From contig NZ_JACAKB010000002.1 of assembly GCF_030326305.1 (NCBI RefSeq), forward strand, positions 291,348 to 355,347: a DNA stretch of 64,000 nt. Reading direction: 5' to 3'. Made by a program: the position numbers and the translations under genes. Source of the stretch: Myroides odoratimimus. GTDB taxonomy: Bacteria; Bacteroidota; Bacteroidia; Flavobacteriales; Flavobacteriaceae. Below the pieces are notes generated by a model. The model had not been told where the DNA came from. It made no database searches and saw nothing but the letters and a program-made list of their open reading frames with translations. Within the stretch, counting starts at the first letter, position 1, and the number at the start of each line of letters is the position of its first letter. Below, in pieces: positions 16,848 to 26,359 of this stretch.

Positions 16848-18833
16848 TTATTTTACTTTATTAATACCGCTTTCTAACCATGCTTTATAGTCTGGTGCAT
16901 CTGGCATATAACCAACAGCTTCATTTAAGCGATTACCTTCTTTATCTAATACGATATAATAAGGCTGTGCATTCGCTTGGTAATGTTTCATTTGGAAATC
17001 ACTCCATTTATTACCAATCGTTTTTATTTTCTTACCTGTAGTTTCAGAAATATACTGTTCACTCTCTGGTAATTCTTTCTTATCATCTACATATAATGAA
17101 ATTAAAACAACTTCATTTTTTAAGATAGATAATACTTCTGCTTCTGACCATACATAGTCTTCCATCTTACGACAGTTTACACATGCAAAACCTGTGAAGT
17201 CAAGTAAGACTGGTTTATTTACAGACTTAGCATAAGCCATACCTTTTTCATAATCTGTAAAGGCAATAATATCATGTGCTCCTAGTTTAGCTCCGTCTGG
17301 AATAGCAGTAGCTACTCCTCCTCCGTTACCACCTTTTCCTCCTACACCATAAGGACTTTCTGAATATGTCATTGGTGGAGGGAAACCTGAGATAATCTTA
17401 AGTGGTGCTCCCCATAGCCCTGGTATCATATAAATCGTAAATACAGATACCAATAAAGCCATAAACAACCTTCCTACTGATATACTATCTGTAGGGCTAT
17501 CATGAGGTAACCTGATCTTTCCTAATAAATACAACGCCCATGCTCCAAAGATAGCAATCCAGATCGCTAAGAATACTTCTCTCTCTAACCAATGTGCTTG
17601 TAACACAAGGTCTGCATTAGATAAGAATTTAAACGCTAAAGCCAACTCTAAGAATCCTAAAGATACTTTCACAGTATTTAACCATCCTCCTGAACGTGGC
17701 ATAGAGTTTAACCATCCCGGGAACATAGCGAATAACATAAATGGCAATGCTAATGCTAGAGAGAACCCTAACATTCCTACTATAGGTGCTATACCTCCTT
17801 TAGATGCTGCTTCTACCAATAGTGTTCCTACGATAGGTCCTGTACATGAGAAAGACACTATAGCCAGAGCTAATGCCATAAATAAGATCCCTACAATACC
17901 TCCTCTGTCTGCTTGTGAATCTACTTTATTAGCCCATGAGTTAGGTAGCATAATCTCAAATGCTCCTAAGAATGAAGTAGCGAATATCACTAACAATAAG
18001 AAGAAGATAATATTAAAATACACATTCGTAGAAAGTGCGTTTAATGAATCTGCTCCAAATATTGCAGTCACTATCGTTCCTAATACTACATAGATAAGGA
18101 TGATAGATAATCCATAGATAATTGCATTCTTAATTCCTTTCGCTCTAGTCTTAGACTGTTTAGTAAAGAAACTCACTGTCATCGGAATCATTGGGAATAC
18201 ACATGGTGTTAGTAATGCTGCAAATCCTGATAAGAATGCCAAAAAGAAAATAGTAAACAATCCTTTTTTCTCTTCCTTCGCATTCCCTGTTGTAGCTACT
18301 GTTGTATCAGTTGTATCACTGTCTTTTTTAGTATCTACAGCAGTAGTTGCTATGTCCTCAAAGTTCTTTACTTCCTTCGTTTCAAGTGTTTTTAAGTCGT
18401 AAACAAATAAATTGCTCTGACTAATACACATTTCATCACATACCTGATAAGCTAATTCTACTTGGATAGTTTCCACAGCAGGATTAGTTATCTTAATGTC
18501 TTGAACTAATTTAGCAGAGTCTACGAAGTAGATTTCATCCACACCAAAAACGTCATTAAATGAAGTCTTTGTCTCACTCTCCTTTGCTTTACCTTCTAAT
18601 GTATAATTACCTTCTTGATTATTATAAATAAACTCTAAAGGCAACGAACCTCCTTCTGGATTATATTGGGAGTATAAATGCCAGTTCTTTTCTATTACAG
18701 CATCCCAAGTAATGGTGTATTCTGTATCAGACTTTTTCTCAATTTTAGATTGCCATTTAGCAGGATTAGTAATCTGAGCCTGAATTGATATAAATGACAA
18801 TAAAAAAAGTAGCAAATAAGCTAATTTTCTCAT
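16848..18833 (-). CDS. dsbD: Thiol:disulfide interchange protein DsbD
   Basis: DsbD carries electrons from cytosolic thioredoxin across the inner membrane to periplasmic reductases. The 661-residue protein has a signal peptide, an N-terminal alpha domain with the CDEMC pair near residue 136, a membrane domain of about eight helices starting at TPCVFPMIPMT (near 210) with a second conserved Cys in CTGPIVGTL, and a C-terminal thioredoxin domain with the CVNC motif near 557. The order matches full-length DsbD. A Gly-rich loop lies before the thioredoxin domain. Its start overlaps the tilS stop by 4 nt. Confidence 0.93.
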   Translation of the reverse strand: MRKLAYLLLFLLSFISIQAQITNPAKWQSKIEKKSDTEYTITWDAVIEKNWHLYSQYNPEGGSLPLEFIYNNQEGNYTLEGKAKESETKTSFNDVFGVDEIYFVDSAKLVQDIKITNPAVETIQVELAYQVCDEMCISQSNLFVYDLKTLETKEVKNFEDIATTAVDTKKDSDTTDTTVATTGNAKEEKKGLFTIFFLAFLSGFAALLTPCVFPMIPMTVSFFTKQSKTRAKGIKNAIIYGLSIILIYVVLGTIVTAIFGADSLNALSTNVYFNIIFFLLLVIFATSFLGAFEIMLPNSWANKVDSQADRGGIVGILFMALALAIVSFSCTGPIVGTLLVEAASKGGIAPIVGMLGFSLALALPFMLFAMFPGWLNSMPRSGGWLNTVKVSLGFLELALAFKFLSNADLVLQAHWLEREVFLAIWIAIFGAWALYLLGKIRLPHDSPTDSISVGRLFMALLVSVFTIYMIPGLWGAPLKIISGFPPPMTYSESPYGVGGKGGNGGGVATAIPDGAKLGAHDIIAFTDYEKGMAYAKSVNKPVLLDFTGFACVNCRKMEDYVWSEAEVLSILKNEVVLISLYVDDKKELPESEQYISETTGKKIKTIGNKWSDFQMKHYQANAQPYYIVLDKEGNRLNEAVGYMPDAPDYKAWLESGINKVK

Positions 18834-20155
18834 AGATTAATTTGAATTTTAATAATGTTTGTTGTTGTATCTTTTATCTTAAATCGTTCATCCATTCGAC
18901 TACCGATAACCCATACAATCTTATTTTCTGAACATAAAAGCCAAGTATTCTCTTTATCAAAAAGACTATACTTCTCATCTTTAAAGAACTTACTCACTTT
19001 CTTTGTTCCTTTCATCCCAAATGGGATAAATCTATCTCCACTTCGATATTTACGTATAGTCAATGGAAAAGTCAATAAATCTCCATCTACATAAATGGTC
19101 GAAGCATCGCTTGTTAACTGTTTTTCTTCATAAGGTGTTATACTAATCGTTAGTGGTTGGGTTAATGTTTGTTTGTTCTCTAAAAAATATATTTGTTCTT
19201 TATTCTCTATTTCTTCTGAAAGAGGTTTTATAATAAACTCTCCTCTATTCTTCAACAGTACATGAGTAGATGAATAAATCATTTTTCCCGATGTTCCATT
19301 AATTAAATCTTCAATGTCAGACCAAGCCGTAAATCCTAATGGGGATAACCACTTATACAAATACGCCTTAGGTGAAGAAAGACTTTTTAACTTCTCTAAG
19401 TTAATACTTATCTTCTCACCGCCATGTTCGGTAACTACCTGACTGTAATAATATTTACTAGCATCTTCACTCAAATCTACTGTCTGTTGCAAATATTCTA
19501 TTGTCTGTAAAAAAGACTGACAAAAATATTCATTCGTCTCTTTTAGAAGTGGCAATATATTCCTACGAATTTTATTACGCAAATATTTTGTCTGACTATT
19601 TGTTATATCTTCTCTCCAAGTAATATTATTCTCTTCTGCATAATGGGCGATATCCTCTCTAGTAAATGGCAATAATGGTCTTCTGATATAGCCATTTCTA
19701 GCAGGTATTCCTAACAATCCTTCTATACCAGTCCCTCTAGATAAATTAATTAAGAACGTCTCCATTGAATCATCTAAATGGTGAGCAGTTAACAGAAAAG
19801 TCTTTCTCTGTTGTGCAGCTAGTTCTCTAAACCAATCATAGCGCAATTCTCTAGCTGCAATTTGTATAGACACTTTGTTCTCTATAGCATACTGTTCTGT
19901 GTCAAACTCTGCTACAAAAACGGGTATACCTAATCTAGCACCGAACTCTTCTACAAATCTTTGATCTTCATTACTATCCTCTCCCCTTAAATGAAAGTTA
20001 CAGTGTGCTATAGTGATATCTAATCCTATTTTATGACATAAGTACGCTAAAACAATACTATCTATCCCTCCGCTTACTGCTAATAATAACGGTTCTTCTA
20101 ATAACTCTTTGAAGTTATTCTCTATATGTAATTTAAACTGATTAAACATCTTCAA
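18830..20155 (-). CDS. tilS: tRNA(Ile)-lysidine synthase TilS
   Basis: TilS converts C34 of tRNA-Ile(CAU) to lysidine, changing its identity to AUA reading. The 441-residue protein has the PP-loop ATP motif AVSGGIDSIVL near residue 26, the HCNFHLRGEDS motif near 51, HHLDDSMETF near 119 and a C-terminal tRNA-binding domain with RKYRSGDRFIPFGMKGTKKVSKFF. It is the first gene of a two-gene operon with dsbD (ATGA overlap), an odd functional pairing that is nevertheless common in flavobacteria by my recollection. Confidence 0.94.
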   Translation of the reverse strand: MKMFNQFKLHIENNFKELLEEPLLLAVSGGIDSIVLAYLCHKIGLDITIAHCNFHLRGEDSNEDQRFVEEFGARLGIPVFVAEFDTEQYAIENKVSIQIAARELRYDWFRELAAQQRKTFLLTAHHLDDSMETFLINLSRGTGIEGLLGIPARNGYIRRPLLPFTREDIAHYAEENNITWREDITNSQTKYLRNKIRRNILPLLKETNEYFCQSFLQTIEYLQQTVDLSEDASKYYYSQVVTEHGGEKISINLEKLKSLSSPKAYLYKWLSPLGFTAWSDIEDLINGTSGKMIYSSTHVLLKNRGEFIIKPLSEEIENKEQIYFLENKQTLTQPLTISITPYEEKQLTSDASTIYVDGDLLTFPLTIRKYRSGDRFIPFGMKGTKKVSKFFKDEKYSLFDKENTWLLCSENKIVWVIGSRMDERFKIKDTTTNIIKIQINL

Positions 20156-20280
20156 CTAAAGTCAACAAAGTAACTAAAATAATTTAATTACTTTCCTTCT
20201 ATTTATGTTTTTTTAACCTAGATTAAAGCTTTTTTCTCCTTTTTTAAATGATTTTTTAGGACAACTTAAAAAAAGCAAAT

Positions 20281-20310
20281 AAAAAAAGCCTCATCATCAG
20301 ATGAGGCTTT
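20281..20310 (-). terminator. Terminator of the PASTA-rluD operon
   Basis: AAAGCCTCATC and GATGAGGCTTT form an 11-bp stem, followed by a T run on the minus strand. Confidence 0.8.
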
Positions 20311-20326
20311 GATATATTAAAACAGA

Positions 20327-21382
20327 CTATAGTCCATCTACTTTATTTCCAAAATTAGAAGCTTGAGCATACGTTCTCCATTTCTCTATACACTCTATCA
20401 TATCTGTAGGTATCTCAGAGTTAAACCTCATTCTTTCTTTCGTGATAGGATGTGTGAAACCTAAAGTCTTAGCATGTAAAGCCTGTCTAGGCAAAACAGC
20501 AAAGCAATTATCTACAAACTGCTTATACTTCGTGAAGGTCGTTCCCTTTAGAATCAAATTACCCCCATAACGCTCATCGTTAAACAGTGTATGACCAATA
20601 TGTTTCATATGAACACGTATCTGGTGTGTACGACCTGTCTCTAGACGACAAGACACTAAAGTTACATACCCCAAGCGCTCAAGTACTTTATAGTGTGTCA
20701 CAGCCCATTTACCCATACTTTCATCATCAAAGGCTGCCATCTGCATTCTATCTTTTACATGTCTACCGATATAGCTCTCTATCGTACCTTCATCCTCTTC
20801 TACATTTCCCCATACCATAGCGATATACTCTCGCTCAGATGTCTTCTCTGCAAACTGCTTTTGAAGCTCAGTCATTGCCCATTCAGTCTTTGCAACAACT
20901 AATAATCCACTAGTATCTTTATCAATACGGTGGACCAACCCTGGTCTTTCACTACTATTTAGAGGTAAATTCTCAAAGTGATAAGCTAAAGCATTTACTA
21001 ATGTCCCAGTATAGTTACCATGTCCTGGGTGTACTACTAGACCTGCTGGCTTATTCACTACTAATAATGAATCATCCTCATATACTATATCAAGAGGAAT
21101 ATTCTCAGGTATTATAATATTTTCGAATGGTGGTTGTTTCATCAGCACACGCACCACATCATTTGCTTTTACTTTATGATTTGATTTTACAGGTACATCA
21201 TTTACAAATATGTTCCCATTAGTAGCAGCTTGTTGTATTTTATTACGTGTAGCATTCTCTACTAAGTTCATTAAAAACTTATCCACTCTTAAAGGAGCTT
21301 GTCCTTTCCCAGCTTCAAATCTATAATGCTCAAATAACTCACCTTCTAAGTCATCGAACATTTCTACATTATCTTCTTGCAT
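20327..21382 (-). CDS. rluD: 23S rRNA pseudouridine synthase, RluD/RluA family
   Basis: The 351-residue protein has an N-terminal S4 RNA-binding domain (RVDKFLMN, about 33-90) and the RluA-type catalytic domain with HRIDKDTSGLLVV near residue 154, where the Asp is catalytic, and CRLETGRTHQIRVHM near 243. The S4 domain and length suit RluD, which modifies helix 69 of 23S rRNA, but RluC-type specificity cannot be excluded from sequence alone. It lies 18 nt downstream of the PASTA gene. Confidence 0.88.
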   Translation of the reverse strand: MQEDNVEMFDDLEGELFEHYRFEAGKGQAPLRVDKFLMNLVENATRNKIQQAATNGNIFVNDVPVKSNHKVKANDVVRVLMKQPPFENIIIPENIPLDIVYEDDSLLVVNKPAGLVVHPGHGNYTGTLVNALAYHFENLPLNSSERPGLVHRIDKDTSGLLVVAKTEWAMTELQKQFAEKTSEREYIAMVWGNVEEDEGTIESYIGRHVKDRMQMAAFDDESMGKWAVTHYKVLERLGYVTLVSCRLETGRTHQIRVHMKHIGHTLFNDERYGGNLILKGTTFTKYKQFVDNCFAVLPRQALHAKTLGFTHPITKERMRFNSEIPTDMIECIEKWRTYAQASNFGNKVDGL

Positions 21383-21400
21383 TAATCTTATTTAAATCTT

Positions 21401-22036
21401 TTAAAAATCAAATTCACTAGAATTACTAGAGTTGCCATTAGCATCTTCAATAGCTGGTGCAACATCCAATTCCTCCTCAGAATAGCCTGCTCTACCATCT
21501 CCTAAAACAAAATCAATTCTAGAGTCTTTCGCTATTTTATCACCTTCATTTAAAACCTTTCCTTTTTGGTAAACTTTAAGAACTACATCTTTCCCAATAA
21601 AAGTCTGATATGAAATAGTTCCTTCTTTTAAACCTAATGACTTAATAGTCGCTAAGGCCTGACGGTAAGTTAACTCTTCTAGTTTTGGCAATTTTACATT
21701 ACCATATCCAGATGCATTAATCTTTACATATATCTTTCTATTTGTTTTCACTCCAGTCTTAGGAGCTGGGTCTTGTTCTACAATGCTTAATGGAGGAAAG
21801 TCTTTATCATAGTCAAGTGTATCTAACACAACCATGTTCAACTCATTCTTCTGTAACAATTGTAATGCCTGATCAGTATCTAGCTTAATCAAACTTGGCA
21901 CTTCTATTTTTTCACCGTGATTAGTTGTATGTGCTAACCATCTAAGTGCTAATAATACACCTAGTATAACGATTACGACAGCACTCGCTAAGGAAATAAA
22001 AAAGGCTCTACTTTTTAGAAAATCCATTAATTTCAT
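21401..22036 (-). CDS. PASTA domain membrane protein
   Basis: This 211-residue protein has one membrane segment (about 11-32) and a periplasmic part with PASTA repeats (VPSLIKLDTDQALQLL and VKLPKLEELTYRQALATIKSLGL) at about 40-110 and 112-180. PASTA domains bind peptidoglycan fragments or beta-lactams in other proteins. There is no kinase or transpeptidase domain, so it is a stand-alone PASTA protein. It is divergent from ddl, a peptidoglycan precursor gene, which supports a cell-wall link. A TATCTTTG promoter element precedes it. Confidence 0.88.
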   Translation of the reverse strand: MKLMDFLKSRAFFISLASAVVIVILGVLLALRWLAHTTNHGEKIEVPSLIKLDTDQALQLLQKNELNMVVLDTLDYDKDFPPLSIVEQDPAPKTGVKTNRKIYVKINASGYGNVKLPKLEELTYRQALATIKSLGLKEGTISYQTFIGKDVVLKVYQKGKVLNEGDKIAKDSRIDFVLGDGRAGYSEEELDVAPAIEDANGNSSNSSEFDF

Positions 22037-22052
22037 ATCTACTTATTTTGAG

Positions 22053-22060
22053 CAAAGATA
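22053..22060 (-). promoter_or_regulatory. Promoter -7 element for the PASTA-rluD operon
   Basis: The minus strand reads TATCTTTG, matching TAnnTTTG exactly, 17 nt before the start codon, which implies a very short 5' leader. Confidence 0.5.
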
Positions 22061-22160
22061 TAAAATCGAAAACATTTTTTGTTTCTATGTTTTATTATAA
22101 ATTTGTTTTGAACAAATACAAAGTAGTAATTTATACTAATGTATTAAAATTTAGCTCTAT

Positions 22161-23141
22161 ATGAAGCACGTAGCAGTAATTATGGGGGGATATTCTAGCG
22201 AATACAAAATCTCATTGACTAGTGGTAAAGTGGTATGCGAAACACTAGACCGCTCTAAATATATTCCTTACCCAATACATATCTTTGAAAACAAATGGGT
22301 GTATGTAGATGATAACAATGATGAATTCCCTATTGATAAAAATGACTTTTCGGTAAACTACAAAGGCAACAAAATAACCTTTGACGTTGTATTTAACGCT
22401 ATACATGGTACTCCTGGAGAAGATGGACTAATGCAAGCTTATTTTTCTCTAATCGGAATGCCTCATACTTCTTGTGACTACTACCAAGCTGCTTTAACAA
22501 TGAATAAAAGAGACATGCTTTCTGTCTTAAAACCGTTTGGTATTAAAACTGCAATATCTTATTACTTAAATGAAGGGGATGTAATCAATACTGAAGAAAT
22601 TATTCAACGTGTTGGGTTACCTTGTTTTGTAAAACCAAATAGATCTGGTTCTAGCTTTGGTATCTCTAAAGCAAAAACTACAGAAGAATTAATTACTGCC
22701 ATAGAAGTAGCTTATAAAGAAGATAACGAGATTATAATCGAAAGCTTCTTAAATGGTACTGAAGTATCCGTAGGCGTTATTGACTATCAAGGAGAAATTA
22801 AAGTATTACCTATGACAGAGATAGTTTCTGAAAATGACTTCTTTGATTATGAAGCTAAATACTTAGGTAAGTCTCAAGAGATAACTCCTGCTAGAATAGA
22901 TGACAAAACTAGAGATAGAGTTGCAGATATAGCAAGTAGAGTATATAAAATATTAAATATGCAAGGCTTCTCTCGCAGCGAATTTATCATTGTAGACGGT
23001 GTACCTTTCTTATTAGAAATGAATACTGTTCCAGGATTAACGAAAGAAAGTATTTTACCACAACAAGCAAAAGCGGCTAATATTGCCTTAGCTGATTTGT
23101 TTGACAACGCAATTGTTTTAGCTTTGCAAAAAGCAAATTAA
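22161..23141 (+). CDS. ddl: D-alanine--D-alanine ligase
   Basis: Ddl joins two D-Ala for peptidoglycan precursors. The 326-residue protein begins with the MGGYSSEYKISL motif typical of Ddl, has the ATP-grasp core with KPNRSGSSFGISK near residue 156, the AIHGTPGEDG motif near 81 and the C-terminal metal site in EMNTVPGLTKES near 290. Length is normal. coaD follows after 11 nt. Confidence 0.95.
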   Translation: MKHVAVIMGGYSSEYKISLTSGKVVCETLDRSKYIPYPIHIFENKWVYVDDNNDEFPIDKNDFSVNYKGNKITFDVVFNAIHGTPGEDGLMQAYFSLIGMPHTSCDYYQAALTMNKRDMLSVLKPFGIKTAISYYLNEGDVINTEEIIQRVGLPCFVKPNRSGSSFGISKAKTTEELITAIEVAYKEDNEIIIESFLNGTEVSVGVIDYQGEIKVLPMTEIVSENDFFDYEAKYLGKSQEITPARIDDKTRDRVADIASRVYKILNMQGFSRSEFIIVDGVPFLLEMNTVPGLTKESILPQQAKAANIALADLFDNAIVLALQKAN

Positions 23142-23152
23142 TTTTAGATACT

Positions 23153-23605
23153 ATGAGAAGAGCAGTCTTGCCAGGTTCTTTTGATCCTATTACCAATGGC
23201 CATTATGATATTATCAAAAGAGCATTACCTCTATTTGATGAGATTATTGTTGCTATAGGAGTAAACTCAGATAAAAAATATATGTTTTCACTAGAAGACA
23301 GAAAGCGGTTTATTGAAGAAACATTTAGAAATGAACCTAAAATTAAAGTTGCTACTTATGAAGGCTTAACTACAGATTTTTGCTTTAAAGTAGATGCACA
23401 GTTCATCCTAAGAGGGCTAAGAAATCCAGCTGACTTTGAGTTTGAAAAAGCAATTGCACATACTAATCGCTTCTTAACAAAGATAGAAACTGTCTTCTTA
23501 CTAACAGCAGCTAGTACATCATTTATTAGCTCTAGTATAGTAAGAGATGTTATTCGCAATAAAGGAGACTATTCTAAACTAGTCCCTCCTACAGTAAAAT
23601 TCTAA
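23153..23605 (+). CDS. coaD: Phosphopantetheine adenylyltransferase
   Basis: CoaD makes dephospho-CoA from 4'-phosphopantetheine and ATP. The 150-residue protein has the nucleotidyltransferase motif GSFDPITNGHYD near residues 8-19, the RGLRNPADFEFE motif near 86 and the C-terminal SSSIVRDV near 125. It is the second gene of the ddl-coaD pair and shares a bidirectional terminator with the converging NUDIX gene. Confidence 0.95.
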   Translation: MRRAVLPGSFDPITNGHYDIIKRALPLFDEIIVAIGVNSDKKYMFSLEDRKRFIEETFRNEPKIKVATYEGLTTDFCFKVDAQFILRGLRNPADFEFEKAIAHTNRFLTKIETVFLLTAASTSFISSSIVRDVIRNKGDYSKLVPPTVKF

Positions 23606-23619
23606 TCTAGTATAGAATC

Positions 23620-23662
23620 AAAAAAAAAACCTATCTAAATAATTTTAGATAGGTTTTTTTTT
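23620..23662. terminator. Bidirectional terminator between coaD and the NUDIX gene
   Basis: AACCTATCTAAA and TTAGATAGGTT form the stem, flanked by nine A on one side and nine T on the other. Confidence 0.9.
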
Positions 23663-23665
23663 GAT

Positions 23666-24274
23666 TTACTTATCTTTCAATATTCCTAGCTCATCTATAA
23701 GCAACTTAATATTCTCATACGAGTTATTCATTGCTTCTCTAATCTGTTCTTTATTTAACCAAGCTACTTGTTCTATATCTTCTTCTATCTGCCCTACTAA
23801 TGGTCCATCAAAAGAAGAAGTCATTTCATACCACGTAGTAATTTTTAATCTATACTTACCATTTCGCTTAAAGATATGATATGTCTTAGGCAACTTACGC
23901 ACTATCTTTAGATTAGATACACCTGTTTCTTCTTCTACTTCACGTATAGCCGTTTCCTCCATTTCTTCTCCTTTCTCTATTCCTCCTTTAGGTAAATCCC
24001 ACTTGCCTCCTCTAAGAATAAACAGTACTTCTCCTTTAGGATTAAAGACCACTCCACCACCTGCTTTTTGCACAGGAATTTTCTCTTTTATCTTCTTTAA
24101 GATCTCTTTTTCATCAGGATGATATAAAAAAGCCTTATCAATTTTATTTTGAAAATATTTAATGATAATTTTGTCAATATCGACACTATCTAATAAGAAC
24201 AGTTGAAAATCGGTTTCTTTCTCGATTTTATCTGTTAAGAACAATGGTTTGTCGTTTACAAAAACTTTATACAT
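23666..24274 (-). CDS. NUDIX hydrolase
   Basis: The complete NUDIX box is visible as GGIEKGEEMEETAIREVEEE with the following TGV at about residues 107-129, so it should hydrolyse a nucleoside diphosphate linked to some moiety. The N-terminal 70 residues (YKVFVNDKPLFL) are a conserved extension of the flavobacterial relatives. The start used is the ATG at 24274: the longer frame would cross into pyrE. Only 7 nt separate this start codon from the pyrE start on the other strand. Confidence 0.88.
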   Translation of the reverse strand: MYKVFVNDKPLFLTDKIEKETDFQLFLLDSVDIDKIIIKYFQNKIDKAFLYHPDEKEILKKIKEKIPVQKAGGGVVFNPKGEVLFILRGGKWDLPKGGIEKGEEMEETAIREVEEETGVSNLKIVRKLPKTYHIFKRNGKYRLKITTWYEMTSSFDGPLVGQIEEDIEQVAWLNKEQIREAMNNSYENIKLLIDELGILKDK

Positions 24275-24277
24275 TTG
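24248..24277 (+). promoter_or_regulatory. Promoter of pyrE, inside the 5' end of the NUDIX gene
   Basis: TTTG at 24248-24251, an 18-nt spacer and TACATTTG at 24270-24277 match the Bacteroidota consensus. The start codon at 24282 lies 4 nt past the -7 element, so the transcript would be leaderless or nearly so. Confidence 0.65.
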
Positions 24278-24281
24278 TATT

Positions 24282-24923
24282 ATGATTTTTAATAAAGAAA
24301 CAGCACACAAAACTGCCGAGTCACTTCTGCAAATTAACGCAATTAAATTAAATCCTAAAAATCCTTTTACGTGGGCTTCAGGATGGAAATCTCCAATCTA
24401 CTGTGATAACCGTATTACATTGTCTTATCCAGAGATACGTAAATTCTTACAAAAAGAGTTTGCTGAGAATATCGTAGCTAAATATGGCAAACCAGATGTT
24501 ATAGCTGGTGTCGCAACTGGAGCTATAGGTATTGGTCTTTTAGTAGCTGAAGCATTAGAATTGCCTTTTGTATATGTTCGTCCTGAGCCTAAAAAACACG
24601 GAAGACAAAATCAAATCGAAGGACAATTAGAAGCAGGTAAGTCTGTTGTGGTAATCGAAGACCTAATCAGCACTGGTAAAAGTAGTCTACAAGCTGTAGA
24701 AGCACTAAAAGAAAACGGAGCTAATATCTTAGGGATGGCTGCTATCTTTACATATGAATTCCAAGTAGCTGAAGATAACTTTAAAAGCGCTGGTATCGAA
24801 CTTACAACACTAAGTAACTACACTTCTTTATTAGAAAATGCTGTAAATCAAAAATACATTTCTGACAGTGATCTAGAAACACTACAAGAGTGGAGAAAGA
24901 ATCCTTCAGAGTGGAATCAATAA
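24282..24923 (+). CDS. pyrE: Orotate phosphoribosyltransferase
   Basis: PyrE joins orotate and PRPP to make OMP in pyrimidine synthesis. The 213-residue protein has TWASGWKSPIYCDNR near residue 30, YVRPEPKKHGRQNQIEG near 96 and the PRPP-binding VVVIEDLISTGKSS near 123. A longer frame from 24249 is rejected because it starts inside the promoter and adds residues not seen in the family. The SRPBCC gene follows after 23 nt. Confidence 0.95.
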   Translation: MIFNKETAHKTAESLLQINAIKLNPKNPFTWASGWKSPIYCDNRITLSYPEIRKFLQKEFAENIVAKYGKPDVIAGVATGAIGIGLLVAEALELPFVYVRPEPKKHGRQNQIEGQLEAGKSVVVIEDLISTGKSSLQAVEALKENGANILGMAAIFTYEFQVAEDNFKSAGIELTTLSNYTSLLENAVNQKYISDSDLETLQEWRKNPSEWNQ

Positions 24924-24946
24924 TAATATCCTAAATACTAGAATAT

Positions 24947-25339
24947 ATGAACTTAGAAAGTCCAAAAGTAACCGTTGCTAAATCAGCTGAATATATCTTC
25001 AACGCTTTGACAGACGTTAAAAACTTCGAAAAGTTAATGCCTGAATCAATTGCTAAGTTTGAAGTTACAGGAGATGATTCTTTTATATTTGCACTTAAAG
25101 GAATGCCTGAAATCAAATTAAAACAGAAAGATCAAACTCCTAATTCTAAAGTTATTCTAGGGGCTGCTAGTGATAAACTTCCTTTTACATTAACTGGAAA
25201 TATTACTGAGATAGATGCTAATAACTCTGAGATACAACTTCAATTCGAAGGTAGCTTTAACCCAATGATGGCGATGATGGTAAAAGGTCCTATCGGTAAA
25301 TTCATTGAAGCTTTAGCTGGAAATATGAATAAATTATAA
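24947..25339 (+). CDS. SRPBCC family protein (START-like fold)
   Basis: The 130-residue protein matches the SRPBCC/CoxG-like pattern with SAEYIFNALTDVKNFEKLMPE at the N-terminus and a Gly/Met-rich C-terminal helix (NPMMAMMVKGPIGKFIEALAGNM). Such proteins bind small hydrophobic ligands; the ligand is unknown. It probably shares the pyrE transcript and ends at the terminator at 25345-25378. Confidence 0.8.
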   Translation: MNLESPKVTVAKSAEYIFNALTDVKNFEKLMPESIAKFEVTGDDSFIFALKGMPEIKLKQKDQTPNSKVILGAASDKLPFTLTGNITEIDANNSEIQLQFEGSFNPMMAMMVKGPIGKFIEALAGNMNKL

Positions 25340-25344
25340 ATAAG

Positions 25345-25378
25345 AAAAGAGCTGTTTGATGAAACAGCTCTTTTTTTT
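25345..25378 (+). terminator. Terminator of pyrE-SRPBCC
   Basis: AAAAGAGCTGTTT and GAAACAGCTCTTTT form the stem around GAT, with eight T after it. Confidence 0.9.
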
Positions 25379-25399
25379 ATTGTACTAAGTTTAAAAAAT

Positions 25400-26152
25400 T
25401 TACTTAAACTCCACTTTATACTCTAATACTTTAGGATTAGCTATAATATCAGACATAGAGAATTTCTTTTCAAAAGATTTACCATCTTTACTGATTACAG
25501 CATCCTCATAAGATACAGACTTAATCTTCTTGTCAAAACTTGTTTTTAGAACATAAGTAAACATCGCTTCCATTCCTCCCATCTCATTAGCTTTCTTAGC
25601 TTCTTCAGTATCTTTTACACTAACCTTTCTTTCGAATTGTTTGCTGTCTAGGCTATACTGACTTTCTACTAATAAAGGTGGCTGTTTTTTCCCATTTTGC
25701 TTCTTATCTAATTCACTTGTTTTATCTGTTATTTTATTGATATTTATAAGTGATTGATTTAAATCTGCTACATCCTTTGCTATCACTTTTAAATTAAAAT
25801 CAGCCAAAGAGTCTTTCATATTAATCATAAAGCGCACATTCTTAGTATTATCAAACAACTCTTTATTCGCTTTAATGATACTATCTTTCTTCTGTTCTCC
25901 GTTCTTTTCTTTTAACATCGCAAAGTCAAGTATCTGATCTATACTTAGCTCTTGTCCACTAATTAATTCTAACTTCTCGGCATCTCCTTTAAAAATAGCA
26001 TTCTTATCAGGCACATTTTGCAATAACTCTTTAAAGTCCATTTTAAAGGTGTAATCTACAGCCCCACTATCCTTCACATACAGTTCTTCCTTCGTCACAC
26101 ATGACTGAAGTGATAAGCTCAATCCTAAAAGGAATAAATAAATCTTTTTCAT
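25400..26152 (-). CDS. Lipoprotein of unknown function
   Basis: The chosen ATG at 26152 gives a lipoprotein signal MKKIYLFLLGLSLSLQSC, with the lipobox Cys at residue 18. The mature part is about 230 residues, rich in Lys, Asp and Glu, with no recognised domain. The upstream in-frame extension (up to 26215) lacks a plausible start and would hide the signal peptide, so it is rejected. Location is probably the outer or inner membrane, periplasmic side. Confidence 0.7.
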   Translation of the reverse strand: MKKIYLFLLGLSLSLQSCVTKEELYVKDSGAVDYTFKMDFKELLQNVPDKNAIFKGDAEKLELISGQELSIDQILDFAMLKEKNGEQKKDSIIKANKELFDNTKNVRFMINMKDSLADFNLKVIAKDVADLNQSLININKITDKTSELDKKQNGKKQPPLLVESQYSLDSKQFERKVSVKDTEEAKKANEMGGMEAMFTYVLKTSFDKKIKSVSYEDAVISKDGKSFEKKFSMSDIIANPKVLEYKVEFK

Positions 26153-26290
26153 TTGTTTTATTTTTTTTGATACACAAAGGTAAGAGATAGTTACCTTTAA
26201 AATCAACTTTATCATCTATTTACTTTTAAAATTTCTTTTCATTCAATATCAATACATCTAAAAATACTTTTTTAAATATTACATATATCC

Positions 26291-26322
26291 TTGCACAATT
26301 CAAATATTTTACTGAATCTTTG
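26291..26322 (+). promoter_or_regulatory. Candidate promoter of the sORF ahead of rtcB
   Basis: TTG at 26291 followed after 21 nt by AATCTTTG (26315-26322), one mismatch to TAnnTTTG. It would start a transcript about 30 nt before the small ORF. Confidence 0.4.
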
Positions 26323-26359
26323 CAACGAAATAAAGTTTAACTATTAAAAACGAAGAACA

